Shown here: positions 7,808 to 17,473 of the stretch, piece after piece
How positions within the stretch are numbered: position 1 is the stretch's first letter
How the letters are laid out: every line of letters begins with the position of its first letter
Assembly (NCBI GenBank): GCA_029858505.1
Contig: JAOUEW010000004.1
Span: 66,520-130,519 of the forward strand
DNA from: Deltaproteobacteria bacterium
GTDB lineage: Bacteria; SAR324; JACQKK01
Reading direction: 5' to 3'
Length of the DNA: 64,000 nt
Program-made: the position numbers and the translations under genes
The notes under the pieces: generated by a model
The model's input: only the letters and a program-made list of their open reading frames with translations
Told to the model about the DNA's origin: nothing
Database searches by the model: none

Positions 7808-9961
7808 ATGATCCGCCTCCAGGAATTGATGGACAAGGCGACATCTTACCTGCCGCCAGAAACCGATCTTCGCCGCATCCGTCAGGCCTTCGAGTATTCG
7901 GCCCGGCTGCACGGCGACCGCCTGCACCCCTCCGGTGTGCCCCGCCTGCAATATGCCCTGAACGTTGCCGTGCAATTGGCGCGCATGCGCATGGACGTCA
8001 CCTCCATTTTGGCGGGGCTGCTCCACGACGTGTTCCAAGAGGAGCTGGCCCGCCCCGCCGAGCTGACCGAGGCCATGGGGCCAGAGGTGACGGGTCTGCT
8101 GGAGGAATTGTCACGCATCAGCCGGGCGACCTATCACTCCAGCGAAGAATCCAGGGCCGTGCACATGCGCCAGATGATTCTGGCCACCACCCGGGACCTG
8201 CGGGTGATTTTGGTGCTGCTGGCCGAACGGCTGGTGCTGGCCAGGGCGCTCAGCGGGCTGCCCCCCCAGGACCGCCGGTCGGTGGCCCGTGAACTGCGAA
8301 AGATTTATGCCCCCCTGGCCCACCGCCTGGGGATTCACTCGGTGAAGGCCGAGCTGGAAGACCTGGCATTTCAAGAACTGGAGCCAGAGGATTATGCCCG
8401 GCTGAAAGCCCTGGTCGACGCCCGTCTGACCAACCAAGAGCGCTCCATGGAGCGGATTAACCGGGAACTGGCGGGACTGCTGGAGCGGGAGGGCCTGCCG
8501 GGGGAGGTGCTGGGGCGCACCAAGCACTATTATTCCATCAAGACCAAGATGGAAAAAACCGGCGCGGGGCTGGACCAAATCTACGACCTGATCGCCACCC
8601 GGATGATTTTGGACACCAAGGACCAGTGCTACAAGGCCCTAGGGCTGATTCACCAACACTACACCCCCCTGCCGGGGCGGTTTAAAGATTACGTGGCCCT
8701 GCCCAAAGAAAACGGCTATCAGTCTTTGCACACCACGGTGATTGGGCGGGGAGGAGAATTTTTCGAAGTGCAGATCCGCACCCGAGATATGCACCGCCAG
8801 GCCGACTGGGGGGTGGCCGCTCACTTTTTATACAAAGCCGGCCAAGAGCCCGACGAAGAAGAACGAGCCAACCTGGCTTGGTTCCGCCAGTTGTTGGCCA
8901 ACCTGGAAAGCGGCCAGAACCACGCCGAGTCCATGGAGATGGTCTCCCGCGACTTGGCGGCGGAGCAGATTTACGTGTTTACCCCCACGGGAGAGGTGAT
9001 TAAACTTCCCGCCCGGGCCACCCCCATCGATTTCGCCTATTCCATTCACACCGAGGTGGGCAACCGCTGCGTGGGGGCCCGCATGGACGGCCGGATGATT
9101 CCCATCCGCACCCCCCTGCGCAACGGGTCGGTGGTGGAAATCATCACTTCGGCCAAGCAAGAGCCCCACAAAGACTGGCTGAAGTTCGCCCACACATCCA
9201 AGGCCCTGGCCAAAATTCGCAGCCACCTGCGCGAGCAGGAAGAGTCGGCGGCCCGCCGCACTGGCCGGGAGCGGCTGACCCGAGAGCTGCGCAAGGCGGG
9301 TGTTCGGGTGGAGGAAATGCTGGAGCGGGAGGAGTTCAAAACCTGGATGAGCCGCAACGGGCTGCAAAGCCCCGACGAACTGTTTCAAATGGCGGGCTTT
9401 GGAAAGATGGACGCCCGCACCCTGCTGGAAAAAACCGGGCTGGTGAAGGGAGCGCCCAGGGCGCCCCGCCCACAGGCCAGTGCCGCGGCGGCAAGCAAAG
9501 GGTCCAACGGCTCCCACGGGCCGGGGGTGCTGGTGGCGGGCATGGGCAACATCGTCACCCGGCTGGCCCGCTGCTGCCAGCCCGTGTTCGGCGATCCCAT
9601 CACCGGGCTAATTACCCGCACCCGGGGGGTGTCGGTGCACAACCAGGGCTGCCCCAACCTGCTGCGGGAAAGCCCCCACCCCGACCGGTTGATTCCGGTG
9701 CAATGGGCTGGAGACACCCCAGGGGCCAAGCCCGTGCGGTTGGAATTGAAAACGGATTCTTCGCAGAAAGCCCTGGCCCAAGCGGCCGGGTGGCTGGAGG
9801 AAGCGGGATACGAGGTTCAGCCGGGGGTCATCCTTCCCGTGGCGGGGGGCTATGCCCAAAACGTCACCGTGATGGTGGACCCGTCACGGGATGTGGAGAC
9901 CATCCTTCACCGGCTCAACGCCATGGCGGGGGTGCGGGCGGCGCTGTCGGCGGTGGACTGA
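7808..9961 (+). CDS. relA: RelA/SpoT family (p)ppGpp synthetase with a degenerate hydrolase domain
   Basis: The 717-residue protein has the full RSH order: HD domain (about 25-175), synthetase (about 235-345), TGS (about 387-450), a conserved Cys region (CCQPVFGD near 580) and a C-terminal ACT domain. The synthetase is intact: RFKDY at 291-295 (the RxKD form), GYQSLHTTV and EVQIRT. The hydrolase pocket is not. The His of the HPxxVA motif is Tyr49, HD73-74 remains, the following ED pair is QE (77-78), and the DRxHNMRTL motif reads ERLVLARAL (140-148). The protein is therefore expected to make, but not break, the alarmone. Another RSH would be needed for hydrolysis. The start is the ATG seven bases after an AAAATGCC stretch, without a strong ribosome site. 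Confidence 0.92.
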   Translation: MIRLQELMDKATSYLPPETDLRRIRQAFEYSARLHGDRLHPSGVPRLQYALNVAVQLARMRMDVTSILAGLLHDVFQEELARPAELTEAMGPEVTGLLEELSRISRATYHSSEESRAVHMRQMILATTRDLRVILVLLAERLVLARALSGLPPQDRRSVARELRKIYAPLAHRLGIHSVKAELEDLAFQELEPEDYARLKALVDARLTNQERSMERINRELAGLLEREGLPGEVLGRTKHYYSIKTKMEKTGAGLDQIYDLIATRMILDTKDQCYKALGLIHQHYTPLPGRFKDYVALPKENGYQSLHTTVIGRGGEFFEVQIRTRDMHRQADWGVAAHFLYKAGQEPDEEERANLAWFRQLLANLESGQNHAESMEMVSRDLAAEQIYVFTPTGEVIKLPARATPIDFAYSIHTEVGNRCVGARMDGRMIPIRTPLRNGSVVEIITSAKQEPHKDWLKFAHTSKALAKIRSHLREQEESAARRTGRERLTRELRKAGVRVEEMLEREEFKTWMSRNGLQSPDELFQMAGFGKMDARTLLEKTGLVKGAPRAPRPQASAAAASKGSNGSHGPGVLVAGMGNIVTRLARCCQPVFGDPITGLITRTRGVSVHNQGCPNLLRESPHPDRLIPVQWAGDTPGAKPVRLELKTDSSQKALAQAAGWLEEAGYEVQPGVILPVAGGYAQNVTVMVDPSRDVETILHRLNAMAGVRAALSAVD

Positions 9962-10218
9962 CCCTGCCGAGAAGTCATTTCTTGGGCGCATTCCCTCATC
10001 ACTTCCACCACCACCAGTTCTTCAATGGTGCGGGCGTGGGCGGCCAACAGGTCGAAGGAGCGGCTGACGGGAACATCGTGGCTGGCCAGAACTTCCAATT
10101 TTTTGGCCATGGATTTAACGGTTTGGTAGACCATAGGGCCCCTGGGGAGTTGATGAGCGGTTTGCATGGTTTTTTTCACGTCGGGGGTGGGGGTCGTTGC
10201 CCGCCGGAACCATCCCAT
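9907..10218 (-). CDS. Hypothetical protein, convergent with relA
   Basis: It encodes 103 residues (MGWFRRATTP start) with predicted helices (KKTMQTAHQL, VYQTVKSMAKKLEVLA, FDLLAAHARTIEELVVVEVMREC). The last 18 codons overlap the 3' end of relA on the other strand. A GTG at 10251 would add 11 residues but has no ribosome site; the ATG at 10218 has a weak GAG nine bases ahead. No family is recognised. The amino-acid composition looks like a real small helical protein, but the call is not certain. Confidence 0.5.
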   Translation of the reverse strand: MGWFRRATTPTPDVKKTMQTAHQLPRGPMVYQTVKSMAKKLEVLASHDVPVSRSFDLLAAHARTIEELVVVEVMRECAQEMTSRQGQSTADSAARTPAMALSR

Positions 10219-10855
10219 GGTTCCAGACTCGTCGGCACGGCCTATGCTCACGAATAATGCACTTTTTGGGCCACGTTGTATAAGCGTGTAATATCAGATA
10301 ATTAACCAGACGATCCCCGGCAAAATCCCCCGCGGGGAAAGCAAAACCCCCTGCTGAAAATAGGGGAAGGGCCCGGTTGTACGGTTTTTATTGCTTGAAA
10401 GAACAAGGAATGTTAGAACTGGAGTTTACATGGTTCGGAAAGGATGATTTTCCGCCAACACACGAGACGCTTCATCATCCGATCGTTGTTCGCTGGACCG
10501 GCCCGCGGGCCCCGGAGGTTGTTCTCCGGTTGGCCCGAAACCGCAGGGGTTTCTTCGGGAAAGTCCGGGGAAATCGGCGGGTTTTCCGGTCTGGTTGGGC
10601 GGTAGGGTGGGCGTTTCCGCCAAGCGCACCCCCCTTGAACAATGTTGCTCGCAGGCGGCTTCCTGGCACCCCAGGAAGGCTGGTGGTTACTGGGGGAAGG
10701 TTTATATCTTAAGTTTTGGTGATTGGTTGTGGATGGGATGGCAGATTCCACGGCCTTCATTTCTATGGTGTCAGCCAAGGGTTGGGCGGGCAGGGGGGCT
10801 TAAGTAAAAAGCCAGAAAAATTCAGCGGGTTTGGTGAAAGGGAGTGGACACGGGA
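10219..10855. other. Long gene-free leader region upstream of rimP
   Basis: No convincing coding sequence is present. The central part (10506-10678) is packed with inverted repeats and is listed separately. The left part (10252-10400) is AT-richer and may hold promoters for the genes on either side. Confidence 0.5.
10506..10678 (+). ncRNA. Candidate structured RNA or leader: series of hairpins before rimP
   Basis: At least four stems follow one another. (1) CGGGCC 10506-10511 pairs with GGCCCG 10532-10537, and inside it CCGGAG 10512-10517 pairs with CTCCGG 10524-10529. (2) GAAACC pairs with GGTTTC (10537-10553). (3) GGCGG 10598-10602 pairs with CCGCC 10617-10621. (4) CTTCCTGG 10659-10666 pairs with CCAGGAAG 10671-10678 around a CACC loop. 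No T-run follows the last stem, so it is not a simple terminator. The region sits 180 bases before the rimP-nusA-infB block and could be a transcribed leader. I do not recognise an RNA family, and the strand is inferred from the downstream genes. Confidence 0.4.
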
Positions 10856-11446
10856 ATGAGCCAAAACCGCCCGGAGAACAAAGGCCGATCCGCCAGTGGG
10901 TCAGAGAACAGGCCGAAAAGTAAGCAAGAAAATGGGCCTGAAAATAATGAACCGGAAAATACGGTCGCGCAAAAGATTGAACAACTGGTGGAAGGCCCCC
11001 TGACCCACCTGGGCCTGCAACTGTTGGATGTGGATTACCGCCAAGAAGGCGGCTGGGTGGTGCGGTTGGTCATCGACCAGCCCCAGGGGGTGACCCTGGA
11101 AGACTGCCAGGCGGCCAGCCGCTTGGCAGAAACCCTGCTGGACGAAGCCGACCCGGTGCCCCACGAGTTTCGGCTGGAGGTGACCTCCCCCGGCTTGTTC
11201 CGGCCCCTGACCCGGCCCCGGCACTTTCAGCAAAGTGTCGGCCGAACCATTCGCCTGACCCTGGGGGAAGGGATCTTCCCCGAGCGCAAGCAGCGCCTGG
11301 TGCGGGGCGCGCTGGAGCAGGCCGGAGAAGAAACCCTGCTGCTGGTGCTGGAGGACGGCCAGCGGTTAGAGATTCCCTACGGCGGGGCCCGCAAGGCCCG
11401 GCTGGACCCGGATCTGACCAAAGATTTTAAAAGCAGCGGAAAATAG
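10856..11446 (+). CDS. rimP: Ribosome maturation factor RimP
   Basis: RimP (DUF150) is needed for 30S subunit assembly. The core from about residue 36 is typical: EGPLTHLGLQLLDVDY, the VRLVIDQPQGVTLEDC strand-helix unit, LEVTSPGLFRPLTR and the C-terminal SH3-like half ending RKARLDPDL. The N-terminal 35 residues are a polar, Asn/Lys/Glu-rich extension not usual for the family. I start at the ATG at 10856, which follows AGGGAG at 10839-10844; a GTG at 10844 would add four residues. It is first in the conserved rimP-nusA-infB order, 240 bases before nusA. Confidence 0.93.
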   Translation: MSQNRPENKGRSASGSENRPKSKQENGPENNEPENTVAQKIEQLVEGPLTHLGLQLLDVDYRQEGGWVVRLVIDQPQGVTLEDCQAASRLAETLLDEADPVPHEFRLEVTSPGLFRPLTRPRHFQQSVGRTIRLTLGEGIFPERKQRLVRGALEQAGEETLLLVLEDGQRLEIPYGGARKARLDPDLTKDFKSSGK

Positions 11447-11521
11447 CCGGAAACCCCGGCAGGTGACCAGCAAGACGACAGACATGGATTGCAGCCAAGA
11501 CCACGGTTGATCAAATGACGG

Positions 11522-11556
11522 TTTATAAAATGACAAACTTTATAAAATGACAAAAC
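11522..11556. repeat. Tandem direct repeat, two 17-18 base units
   Basis: TTTATAAAATGACAAAC (11522-11538) is followed at once by TTTATAAAATGACAAAAC (11539-11556), and a partial copy (TCAAATGACGG) precedes it. It lies in the AT-rich 240-base gap between rimP and nusA, where nothing else was seen. Confidence 0.8.
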
Positions 11557-11688
11557 GGAAACGAAGAGAATAAAAGAATAATTCAAGAGAATGGGAAAAG
11601 AGCCACGGTCCGTTGAGGCAGACCCTAACTCTTCAAAATTTAATCAACCACCCGCACAAAAACCCAGAACAGACCGCACGGAACACCC

Positions 11689-12912
11689 ATGGCAACCAAA
11701 TCATCTCACATGAAAGACAACCTGCTCGACGCCATTGGCGATGTGGCCCGGGAAAAAGGTCTGCCCCGCGACAAAGTGATGCAGGTGGTTCAAGAAGCCG
11801 TCTCGGCGGCGGCCAAGAAAAAATTCAAAGACTTCGACGACGTGGAAGCCCGCCTGAACGCCAAAACCGGCGCCCTGGAAGTGTTCCGCTACAAACGGGT
11901 GGTCGACTCGGACGACATTGACGACGACAACGAAATCTCTCTGAAGCACGCCCGGTCTTTGGATAGCCTGGCGGAAGAGGGAGACGAAGTGGAATACGAA
12001 ATTGACAACATAGAGCTGCGCCGGGTGATTGCCCAAACGGCCCGCCAGATGGTGTTTCAAAAAATCCGCGAAGCGGAACGGGAAAACATTTTCGAAAGCT
12101 TTAAAGACCGCAAGGGAGAAATTATTTCCGGCATGGTCAGCCGCTCTGAGCGGGGCCGCACCATTCTGACCCTGAACAATTTCGAGGCCACCTTGTTTGG
12201 CCGGGAAAGCATTCCCGGCGAGCGGCTGTCTCCCGGCGAGCACGTGCGGGTGGTGCTGCTAGACGTGCTGAACGAGCCCCGCGAACGCTCTCAACTGGTC
12301 ATCTCTCGCACCCATCCGCTGCTGCTGATTAAACTGTTCGAGATGGAAGTGCCGGAAGTGTACGACGGCATCGTGGAGATTGTGGCGGCCGCCCGCGAGC
12401 CCGGACGCCGGGCCAAGGTGGCGGTGAAGTCCAACGATCCCGACGTGGATCCGGTGGGGGCCTGCGTGGGCATGCGGGGCAGCCGGGTGCAAACCATCAT
12501 TTCTGAACTGAAGGGAGAAAAGGTCGACATCATCAAGTTTTCCGACGACCTGCCCACCTACGTGGCCAACGCCCTGGCGCCCTCGGAAATCTCTCGGATT
12601 AAAATTGACGAGGCCACCCAGCAGATTGACGTGGAGGTGGAGCCCGACCAGCTTTCCCTGGCCATTGGGCGTCAGGGGCAAAACGTGCGGCTGGCCTCTA
12701 AACTGACCGGCTACAAAATCAACGTGTCGTCCTCTCGCGAGCAGGCGCTGTCGTTGGAAGAGCAAATCCGCGAGCGGTTGATGGCCTCTCAGGCCCAGCT
12801 GGCCGCCGCCGCCAAGGCCGCGGATGAAGCCCAAGAAGAAAGCGCGTCCCAGGAGGAAGAAGCCCCCCAGGAAGCGGCAGAGACAACCGAAGATCACAAA
12901 GAGCAGGTTTGA
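11689..12912 (+). CDS. nusA: Transcription termination/antitermination factor NusA
   Basis: NusA binds RNA polymerase and nascent RNA and modulates pausing, termination and antitermination. The 407-residue protein shows the N-terminal polymerase-binding domain (1-130), an S1 domain (about 135-200, EIISGMVSRSERGRTILTL), and two KH domains (about 230-345, with VGACVGMRGSRVQTI and LAIGRQGQNVRLASKLTG). The C-terminal acidic repeats of gamma-proteobacterial NusA are absent, replaced by a short Ala/Glu-rich acidic tail. No strong ribosome site precedes the ATG at 11689; a second Met is seven codons in. It ends 28 bases before infB; the usual ylxR gene between the two is missing. Confidence 0.96.
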   Translation: MATKSSHMKDNLLDAIGDVAREKGLPRDKVMQVVQEAVSAAAKKKFKDFDDVEARLNAKTGALEVFRYKRVVDSDDIDDDNEISLKHARSLDSLAEEGDEVEYEIDNIELRRVIAQTARQMVFQKIREAERENIFESFKDRKGEIISGMVSRSERGRTILTLNNFEATLFGRESIPGERLSPGEHVRVVLLDVLNEPRERSQLVISRTHPLLLIKLFEMEVPEVYDGIVEIVAAAREPGRRAKVAVKSNDPDVDPVGACVGMRGSRVQTIISELKGEKVDIIKFSDDLPTYVANALAPSEISRIKIDEATQQIDVEVEPDQLSLAIGRQGQNVRLASKLTGYKINVSSSREQALSLEEQIRERLMASQAQLAAAAKAADEAQEESASQEEEAPQEAAETTEDHKEQV

Positions 12913-12940
12913 AGTACCCCTAGGAGAACCGGGAATCGAC

Positions 12941-15382
12941 ATGAGCAAGGTGCGGGTGTTTGAATTGGCCAGAGAGTTGAATATTCCCGGCAAGGAATTG
13001 CTGGCGCGGATGAAAGCGCTCGGCTTCCAGGTAGACGGTAACTTCAACGTGATGGATGAAGACCTGGTGGCCCAGGTCAAGGCCAAAATGCTGGAGCCGA
13101 TGTCTCGGGTGGAAAAGCAGGCCGGGGGCCGCCCCGATCAACCGGGCGAAACCCCAGAGGCCGCAGGTGCCTTGCGCAAGCGGCGGATCATCTCCGCCCG
13201 CCGTTCCGAGGAAGTGCACAAAATTCAAGAATCCCTGGGGGTCAGCGGCCCCCTGCCGGAAGACGAGCAGACCCGGGAAGAACTGAACCGGGTGGAAGAA
13301 CCCCCCCCACCGGTGGAACCCCCGCCCCCCCCGCCCGTGGTGGAAATTGTCCGCCCCAAGCCCCGGGTGGAAGAAGAGGACACCCGAGGAAAAGCCAAGC
13401 CCGGAAAAAAACGCGAGCTGGAGCCGGAGAAATCGAGCTGGCGAGACGTGAAGCGCCCCGGAAACCGCGGCGCCCCAGGGGCCGGAGACAAGGGCCGCTG
13501 GCGCGACATGAAGCAGGTGGTGCCCACCCCGGATGGAGACGAATGGGTGCGGCAGCGCCGCCGCCGCGGTGACAAACGCCGCAAGACCCCCCAGCAGGAA
13601 GAACACCAGCCCATTACGGCGGTGCGGAAAAAGGCGATTAAGATCGGGCCCACCATTACCGTGGCCGAACTGGCCGGGGCCATTGGGGTGAAATCCGGCG
13701 AGATCATCAAAAAACTGATGGAGCTGGGCGTGGTGGCCACCATCAACCAGCCCCTGGACGGCACGGTTTCCGAGCTGTTGGCTTCGGCGTTCAACATGGA
13801 AGTGGAGGTGGACACCCGCAACCTGGAAGACCTGGTGAAGGAAGAAGCCGCGGCCCCGGAAGACTTAGAGCCCCGGGTGCCCATCGTGACCGTGATGGGT
13901 CACGTGGACCATGGGAAAACTTCGCTGCTGGATTCCATTCGCAAGACCGACGTGACCCGCGGCGAGGCCGGGGGCATTACCCAGCACATTGGGGCCTATT
14001 ACGTGAAGCACCCCTCGGGAGACGTGGTGTTCCTCGACACCCCTGGTCACGAGGCGTTTACCTCCCTGCGGGCCCGGGGGGCCGACATCACCGACCTGGT
14101 GATTCTGGTGGTGGCCGCCGACGACGGGGTGATGCCCCAAACCATAGAGGCCATCGACCACGCCAAAGCCGCCAAGGTGCCCATCATGGTGGCCATCAAC
14201 AAAATCGACAAACCAGGGGCCAACCCCGAGCGGATCAAAACCCAGCTGATGGAACACGGCTTGGTCTCCGAAGAATTTGGGGGAGACACGGTGTTTGTTC
14301 CCGTGTCGGCCAAAACCGGCCAGGGCATGGACAGCCTGCTGGAAATGATTCACCTGCAAGCCGAAATGCTGGCCCTGAAGGCCTCTCGCAAGGGGCTGCC
14401 CAGGGGGTACGTCATCGAAAGCGGCATGGACCGCCAGCGGGGGCCGGTGGCCACCGTGCTGATGCAGCGGGGCGTGATGAAAGTGGGCGACCATTTCGTG
14501 GCCGGGGCCACTTTTGGCCGGGTGCGGGCCATGTTCAACGACCGGGGCAAGCAAATTGCCGAAGCGGGTCCTTCCGAGCCGGTGGAAATTTTAGGCTGCA
14601 ACGAGCCCCCCCAGGCCGGCGACCTGTTTGTGGTGATGGAAGACGAAAAGGTGGCCCGCCAAATTGCCACCGTGCGGGCCAACCAGCGCCGCACCACCGA
14701 AAACGCCGCGCGCCGCCACGTGCACCTGGAAGACTTCCTCCAGGGCGCCAAAGAAAACGAGACCGCCACCCTCAACCTGGTCATCAAGACCGATGCCCAG
14801 GGTTCGCTGGAGGCCATCAAGGGCTCTCTGTCGAAAATGAGCGGCGACCGGGTGCGGGTGGCCTTTGTTCGCTCGGCGGTGGGGGGCATTACCGAAACCG
14901 ATATCTCCCTGGCCGCCACCACCGACGCCATCATTATCGGCTTCTGCGTGCGGCCCGAAGCCAAGGCCCGGGAACTGGCCCTGCGGGAGGGCATTGACAT
15001 CAAGCAATACACCGTGATCTACGACCTGATCAACGACGTGAAGGCCGCCATGGAAGGGCTGCTGAAGCCGGTGGTGCGGGAGGAAGTGGTGGGTCACTTC
15101 GAGGTCCGCCGGGTGTTCTCGCCCCAAAAGGGCGGGGCGGTGCTGGGGGGCATGGTCACCAGCGGCAAACTGGTGCGGGCCAACGCCTTCATCCGGGTGT
15201 ACCGAGACAACGTTTTGGTACACACCGGCCAACTGGCTTCTCTGCGGCGCTTCACCGAAGACGTGAACGAAGTGGCCGAGGGTTACGAATGCGGGTTGCG
15301 CCTGGCCAACTACACCGACGTGAAAATGGGCGATGCCCTGGAAGCCTTTGTGAAGGTGGAGGAAACCCAGTCGTTGTCGTAG
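12941..15382 (+). CDS. infB: Translation initiation factor IF-2
   Basis: IF-2 is the GTPase that places initiator tRNA on the ribosome. The 813-residue protein starts with the IF2-N domain ([20 protein letters not shown]), then a long charged, Pro-rich linker (about 70-220), a second IF2-N-like helix region, and the GTPase: G1 in [12 protein letters not shown]3 DTPGHEAF, G4 NKID, followed by domains II-IV ending in the fMet-tRNA-binding C2 domain. The reading frame is open further upstream inside nusA, but the start at 12941 matches the family and follows AGGAGA at 12922-12927. It is followed by a 501-base gap before rbfA, unusually long for this cluster. Confidence 0.97.
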   Translation: MSKVRVFELARELNIPGKELLARMKALGFQVDGNFNVMDEDLVAQVKAKMLEPMSRVEKQAGGRPDQPGETPEAAGALRKRRIISARRSEEVHKIQESLGVSGPLPEDEQTREELNRVEEPPPPVEPPPPPPVVEIVRPKPRVEEEDTRGKAKPGKKRELEPEKSSWRDVKRPGNRGAPGAGDKGRWRDMKQVVPTPDGDEWVRQRRRRGDKRRKTPQQEEHQPITAVRKKAIKIGPTITVAELAGAIGVKSGEIIKKLMELGVVATINQPLDGTVSELLASAFNMEVEVDTRNLEDLVKEEAAAPEDLEPRVPIVTVMGHVDHGKTSLLDSIRKTDVTRGEAGGITQHIGAYYVKHPSGDVVFLDTPGHEAFTSLRARGADITDLVILVVAADDGVMPQTIEAIDHAKAAKVPIMVAINKIDKPGANPERIKTQLMEHGLVSEEFGGDTVFVPVSAKTGQGMDSLLEMIHLQAEMLALKASRKGLPRGYVIESGMDRQRGPVATVLMQRGVMKVGDHFVAGATFGRVRAMFNDRGKQIAEAGPSEPVEILGCNEPPQAGDLFVVMEDEKVARQIATVRANQRRTTENAARRHVHLEDFLQGAKENETATLNLVIKTDAQGSLEAIKGSLSKMSGDRVRVAFVRSAVGGITETDISLAATTDAIIIGFCVRPEAKARELALREGIDIKQYTVIYDLINDVKAAMEGLLKPVVREEVVGHFEVRRVFSPQKGGAVLGGMVTSGKLVRANAFIRVYRDNVLVHTGQLASLRRFTEDVNEVAEGYECGLRLANYTDVKMGDALEAFVKVEETQSLS

Positions 15383-15883
15383 CGGTTTGAACCACGGCGG
15401 GCGGTTTGGCGTTTCTTCTTGGGTTCTCGAATGGCTCCAGCACCTGTTTTTCTGGGGGCCACGGAGATCTCTTGGAAATATTTCTGGGGATTTGGGGAGA
15501 CCCTCACCGTATCCTACTCCCAGCCTTCGGCGGAAAGACGCGTCCGTTCGGAAAACATAGACTGAACGGAAGCTAGCGATGAACCTGTCGGCTTCGAGTT
15601 ACTCCCCTCCACGAAGGGATGCCCAGGGGGCAGGGGAGGGGGGCCGTTGGGATATCCGAAGGACAGGGTGATTTGAAGAGCCGTGGAATTGAGCCGGGAA
15701 ACTGGGAAACCAGGATATCCGCTGTACCGGAGACCTCTGCATCGCCAAGTTATTTGCGGTAAATAAAAATGGGGAGTGGGGGGCGAAGCCCCTCGATCGA
15801 ATTAACTTCCGGTTTTTCTCCGTTTCGCTCTCGTTGGCGCCCTTCATGTGGTTCCTTTTTCATCTTCGTTTTTCTGCCCCCCT
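15383..15883. other. Gap between infB and rbfA filled with repeat elements
   Basis: No gene is supported in these 501 bases. The gap holds element A copy 2, a reversed S-type hairpin directly after it (15601-15642, CTCCCCT ... AGGGGAG), and a weak element B copy (about 15754-15796, hairpin GGGGC-GAA-GCCCC). The repeats separate two halves of an otherwise compact translation operon. Confidence 0.6.
15541..15600 (+). repeat. Dispersed repeat element A, copy 2 (3' two-thirds)
   Basis: It shares with the 45312-45391 copy the block CCGTTCGGAAAACA, the hairpin partner GAACGG (6-bp stem CCGTTC/GAACGG), GGAAGC-AGCG and the CTGTCGGCTTCGAGT end. The 5' end (CGAAGCC) is not recognisable. Confidence 0.65.
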
Positions 15884-16249
15884 ATGAAACCCCGGAAATC
15901 GCAGCACCTGGAAACCCGTATTCAGCAATTGCTGGCCCAGATTCTGCTGCGCGACGTGGACGACGCCCGGCTGCGGGCGGTGACCTTCACCGGGGTGAAA
16001 CTTTCTCCCGACAAATCCCACGCCACCGTGCGGTTTTGCAGTTACCTGCCCGATGCCGACCCGGAAGCCCTGGAAGAGGGGTTGAACAAGGCCTCTGGGT
16101 TTTTTGGCCAGGGGATGATCCATGCCCTGGCGGTGCGGCGCACCCCCCGCCTGCATTTTGTGTACGACCGGGGCTTCGACCACGCCCAACGGGTGGACGA
16201 CCTGCTGAATCAAGCCCGGGGCAAATCCGGAGAGACCGATGAACCCTGA
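15884..16249 (+). CDS. rbfA: 30S ribosome-binding factor RbfA
   Basis: RbfA is a small KH-like cold-shock factor for late 30S maturation. The 121-residue product matches the family: the LETRIQQLLAQILLRDVDDARL helix, VTFTGVKLSPDKSHATVRF strands and the C-terminal RTPRLHFVYDRGFDHAQRVDDLL. An upstream GTG (15848) would add a Ser/Phe-rich leader not seen in the family, so the ATG at 15884 is chosen although no ribosome site is visible. Its last codons overlap the start of truB (16239), so the two are translationally coupled. Confidence 0.93.
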   Translation: MKPRKSQHLETRIQQLLAQILLRDVDDARLRAVTFTGVKLSPDKSHATVRFCSYLPDADPEALEEGLNKASGFFGQGMIHALAVRRTPRLHFVYDRGFDHAQRVDDLLNQARGKSGETDEP

Positions 16250-17360
16250 GCGGCGGACGGCGGACCCGGTGGTCTCTCTTTCCATCTCCCTGGACCCCAA
16301 CGCCCAGGGGTTGGCGCCCAGCCTGCCTTTGCCCAATGGAATTGTGGTGGTGAACAAACCCGCGGGGATGTCCTCCAACGGGGTGTTGAATCGCCTGAAG
16401 GAAGCCTTGGCCGCCCGGCCTGGCGCCCCCAAGGGCAAGGCGGGCCGGGTGAAAATGGGATTTCTCGGAACCCTGGACCCCATGGCCACGGGGGTGCTGC
16501 CGGTGTTTTTGGGCAAGGCCACCGGGTTGATCTCTCTGTTTGAGGGCTTAGACAAAGAATACCGGGTGGGGTTGGAACTGGGGGTGGAGACCGATACCCA
16601 CGACCTGGAGGGGGCCGTGACCGCCCGCCATGACCCGTCGGGGGTGACGGCCCAGGCCCTGGGGGCGGCCTTGGCCCGCTATCAGGGAGAAATGATTCAG
16701 GCCACCCCGGCCTATTCCGCGGTGAAAACCGACGGCGTGCCCGCCTACAAGCGGGCCCGTCGGGGGGAAACTCCGCCCCCCAAAACCAGAACCATTCGGC
16801 TGACGGCCCCCCAACTGGAGGACATCTCCTTGCCGCGGGCGGTGTTTCGGGTGGGGTGTTCGTCGGGCACCTACATGCGGGTGCTGGTCCACGACCTGGG
16901 GCGGGATTTGGGGGTGGGGGCCGCCGCCTTTCTCATACAGCGGCTGCGGGTGGGTGCCTTGTTTCTTTTGGAAAAGTCCTATACCCTCGATACGTTAACC
17001 TCTATGCTGCGGGAGGGCCGTTTTCAGGCCGTGGAATCCCCCGTGGGGTTTCTGAAACCGTCTGGATTCCAGGCCCTGACCTTGGATGGGCCCATGGAAC
17101 AGAAAATTCGGCAGGGTGCCCGGGTGGAAATTCCCCCAGGTCTGCTGAGCGATCCCAACCGTTTGCCCGTAGAGCGCCAACCCTGGATGGCCCTGCGGCC
17201 CGACGGTACCCTGGTGGCGGTGGGTGTGGCCGTAAGAATTGAAACCACGGGGAACACGGGCATGCCTCTGAAAGCATCGGGGGAATTCCAGAATGAATCT
17301 TCGAGTGAACTTTTAAATACCGGATGGGCTTTTCAGCCCCAACGGGTGCTGGTCGAATAA
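16239..17360 (+). CDS. truB: tRNA pseudouridine(55) synthase TruB
   Basis: TruB makes pseudouridine 55 in the T-loop of tRNAs. The 373-residue protein has NGIVVVNKPAGMSS, the catalytic motif GTLDPMATGVLP (Asp nucleophile), KEYRVGLELGVETDTHD and the SCSSGTYMRVLVHDLG-like motif (here GCSSGTYMRVLVHDLG). It carries a longer N-terminal leader (about 25 residues) and a C-terminal extension past the PUA-like region, ending in a Ser/Asn-rich tail, so it is about 60 residues longer than E. coli TruB. The start overlaps the rbfA stop. An element B copy and a 210-base gap follow before rpsO. Confidence 0.95.
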   Translation: MNPERRTADPVVSLSISLDPNAQGLAPSLPLPNGIVVVNKPAGMSSNGVLNRLKEALAARPGAPKGKAGRVKMGFLGTLDPMATGVLPVFLGKATGLISLFEGLDKEYRVGLELGVETDTHDLEGAVTARHDPSGVTAQALGAALARYQGEMIQATPAYSAVKTDGVPAYKRARRGETPPPKTRTIRLTAPQLEDISLPRAVFRVGCSSGTYMRVLVHDLGRDLGVGAAAFLIQRLRVGALFLLEKSYTLDTLTSMLREGRFQAVESPVGFLKPSGFQALTLDGPMEQKIRQGARVEIPPGLLSDPNRLPVERQPWMALRPDGTLVAVGVAVRIETTGNTGMPLKASGEFQNESSSELLNTGWAFQPQRVLVE

Positions 17361-17473
17361 AGTCGAAGAAAAAAAAGTAGAAAACAAGGGAAGAGATTGC
17401 TGAATGGTTTGGAGTCATTTGGAATTAAGAAAAAAGGAACGCCTGAAGAATTAGAGTTAAGGTTTTAGACATA

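Noticed and set aside
10555-10572. A GGGAAAGTCCGGGG string similar to the conserved GGAAAGTCCGG of RNase P RNA.
   Set aside because: None of the other RNase P RNA landmarks appear at the expected distances and the whole gap is too short on the 3' side.
10377-10712. A 111-codon open frame on the plus strand upstream of rimP.
   Set aside because: Its middle is made of inverted repeats, the product is Arg/Pro/Gly-rich without protein-like pattern, and there is no ribosome site.
12824-12940. An earlier infB start inside the nusA gene.
   Set aside because: The extra residues are the shadow of the acidic NusA tail (Lys/Arg-rich), while [13 protein letters not shown] is the conserved IF-2 start with a ribosome site.
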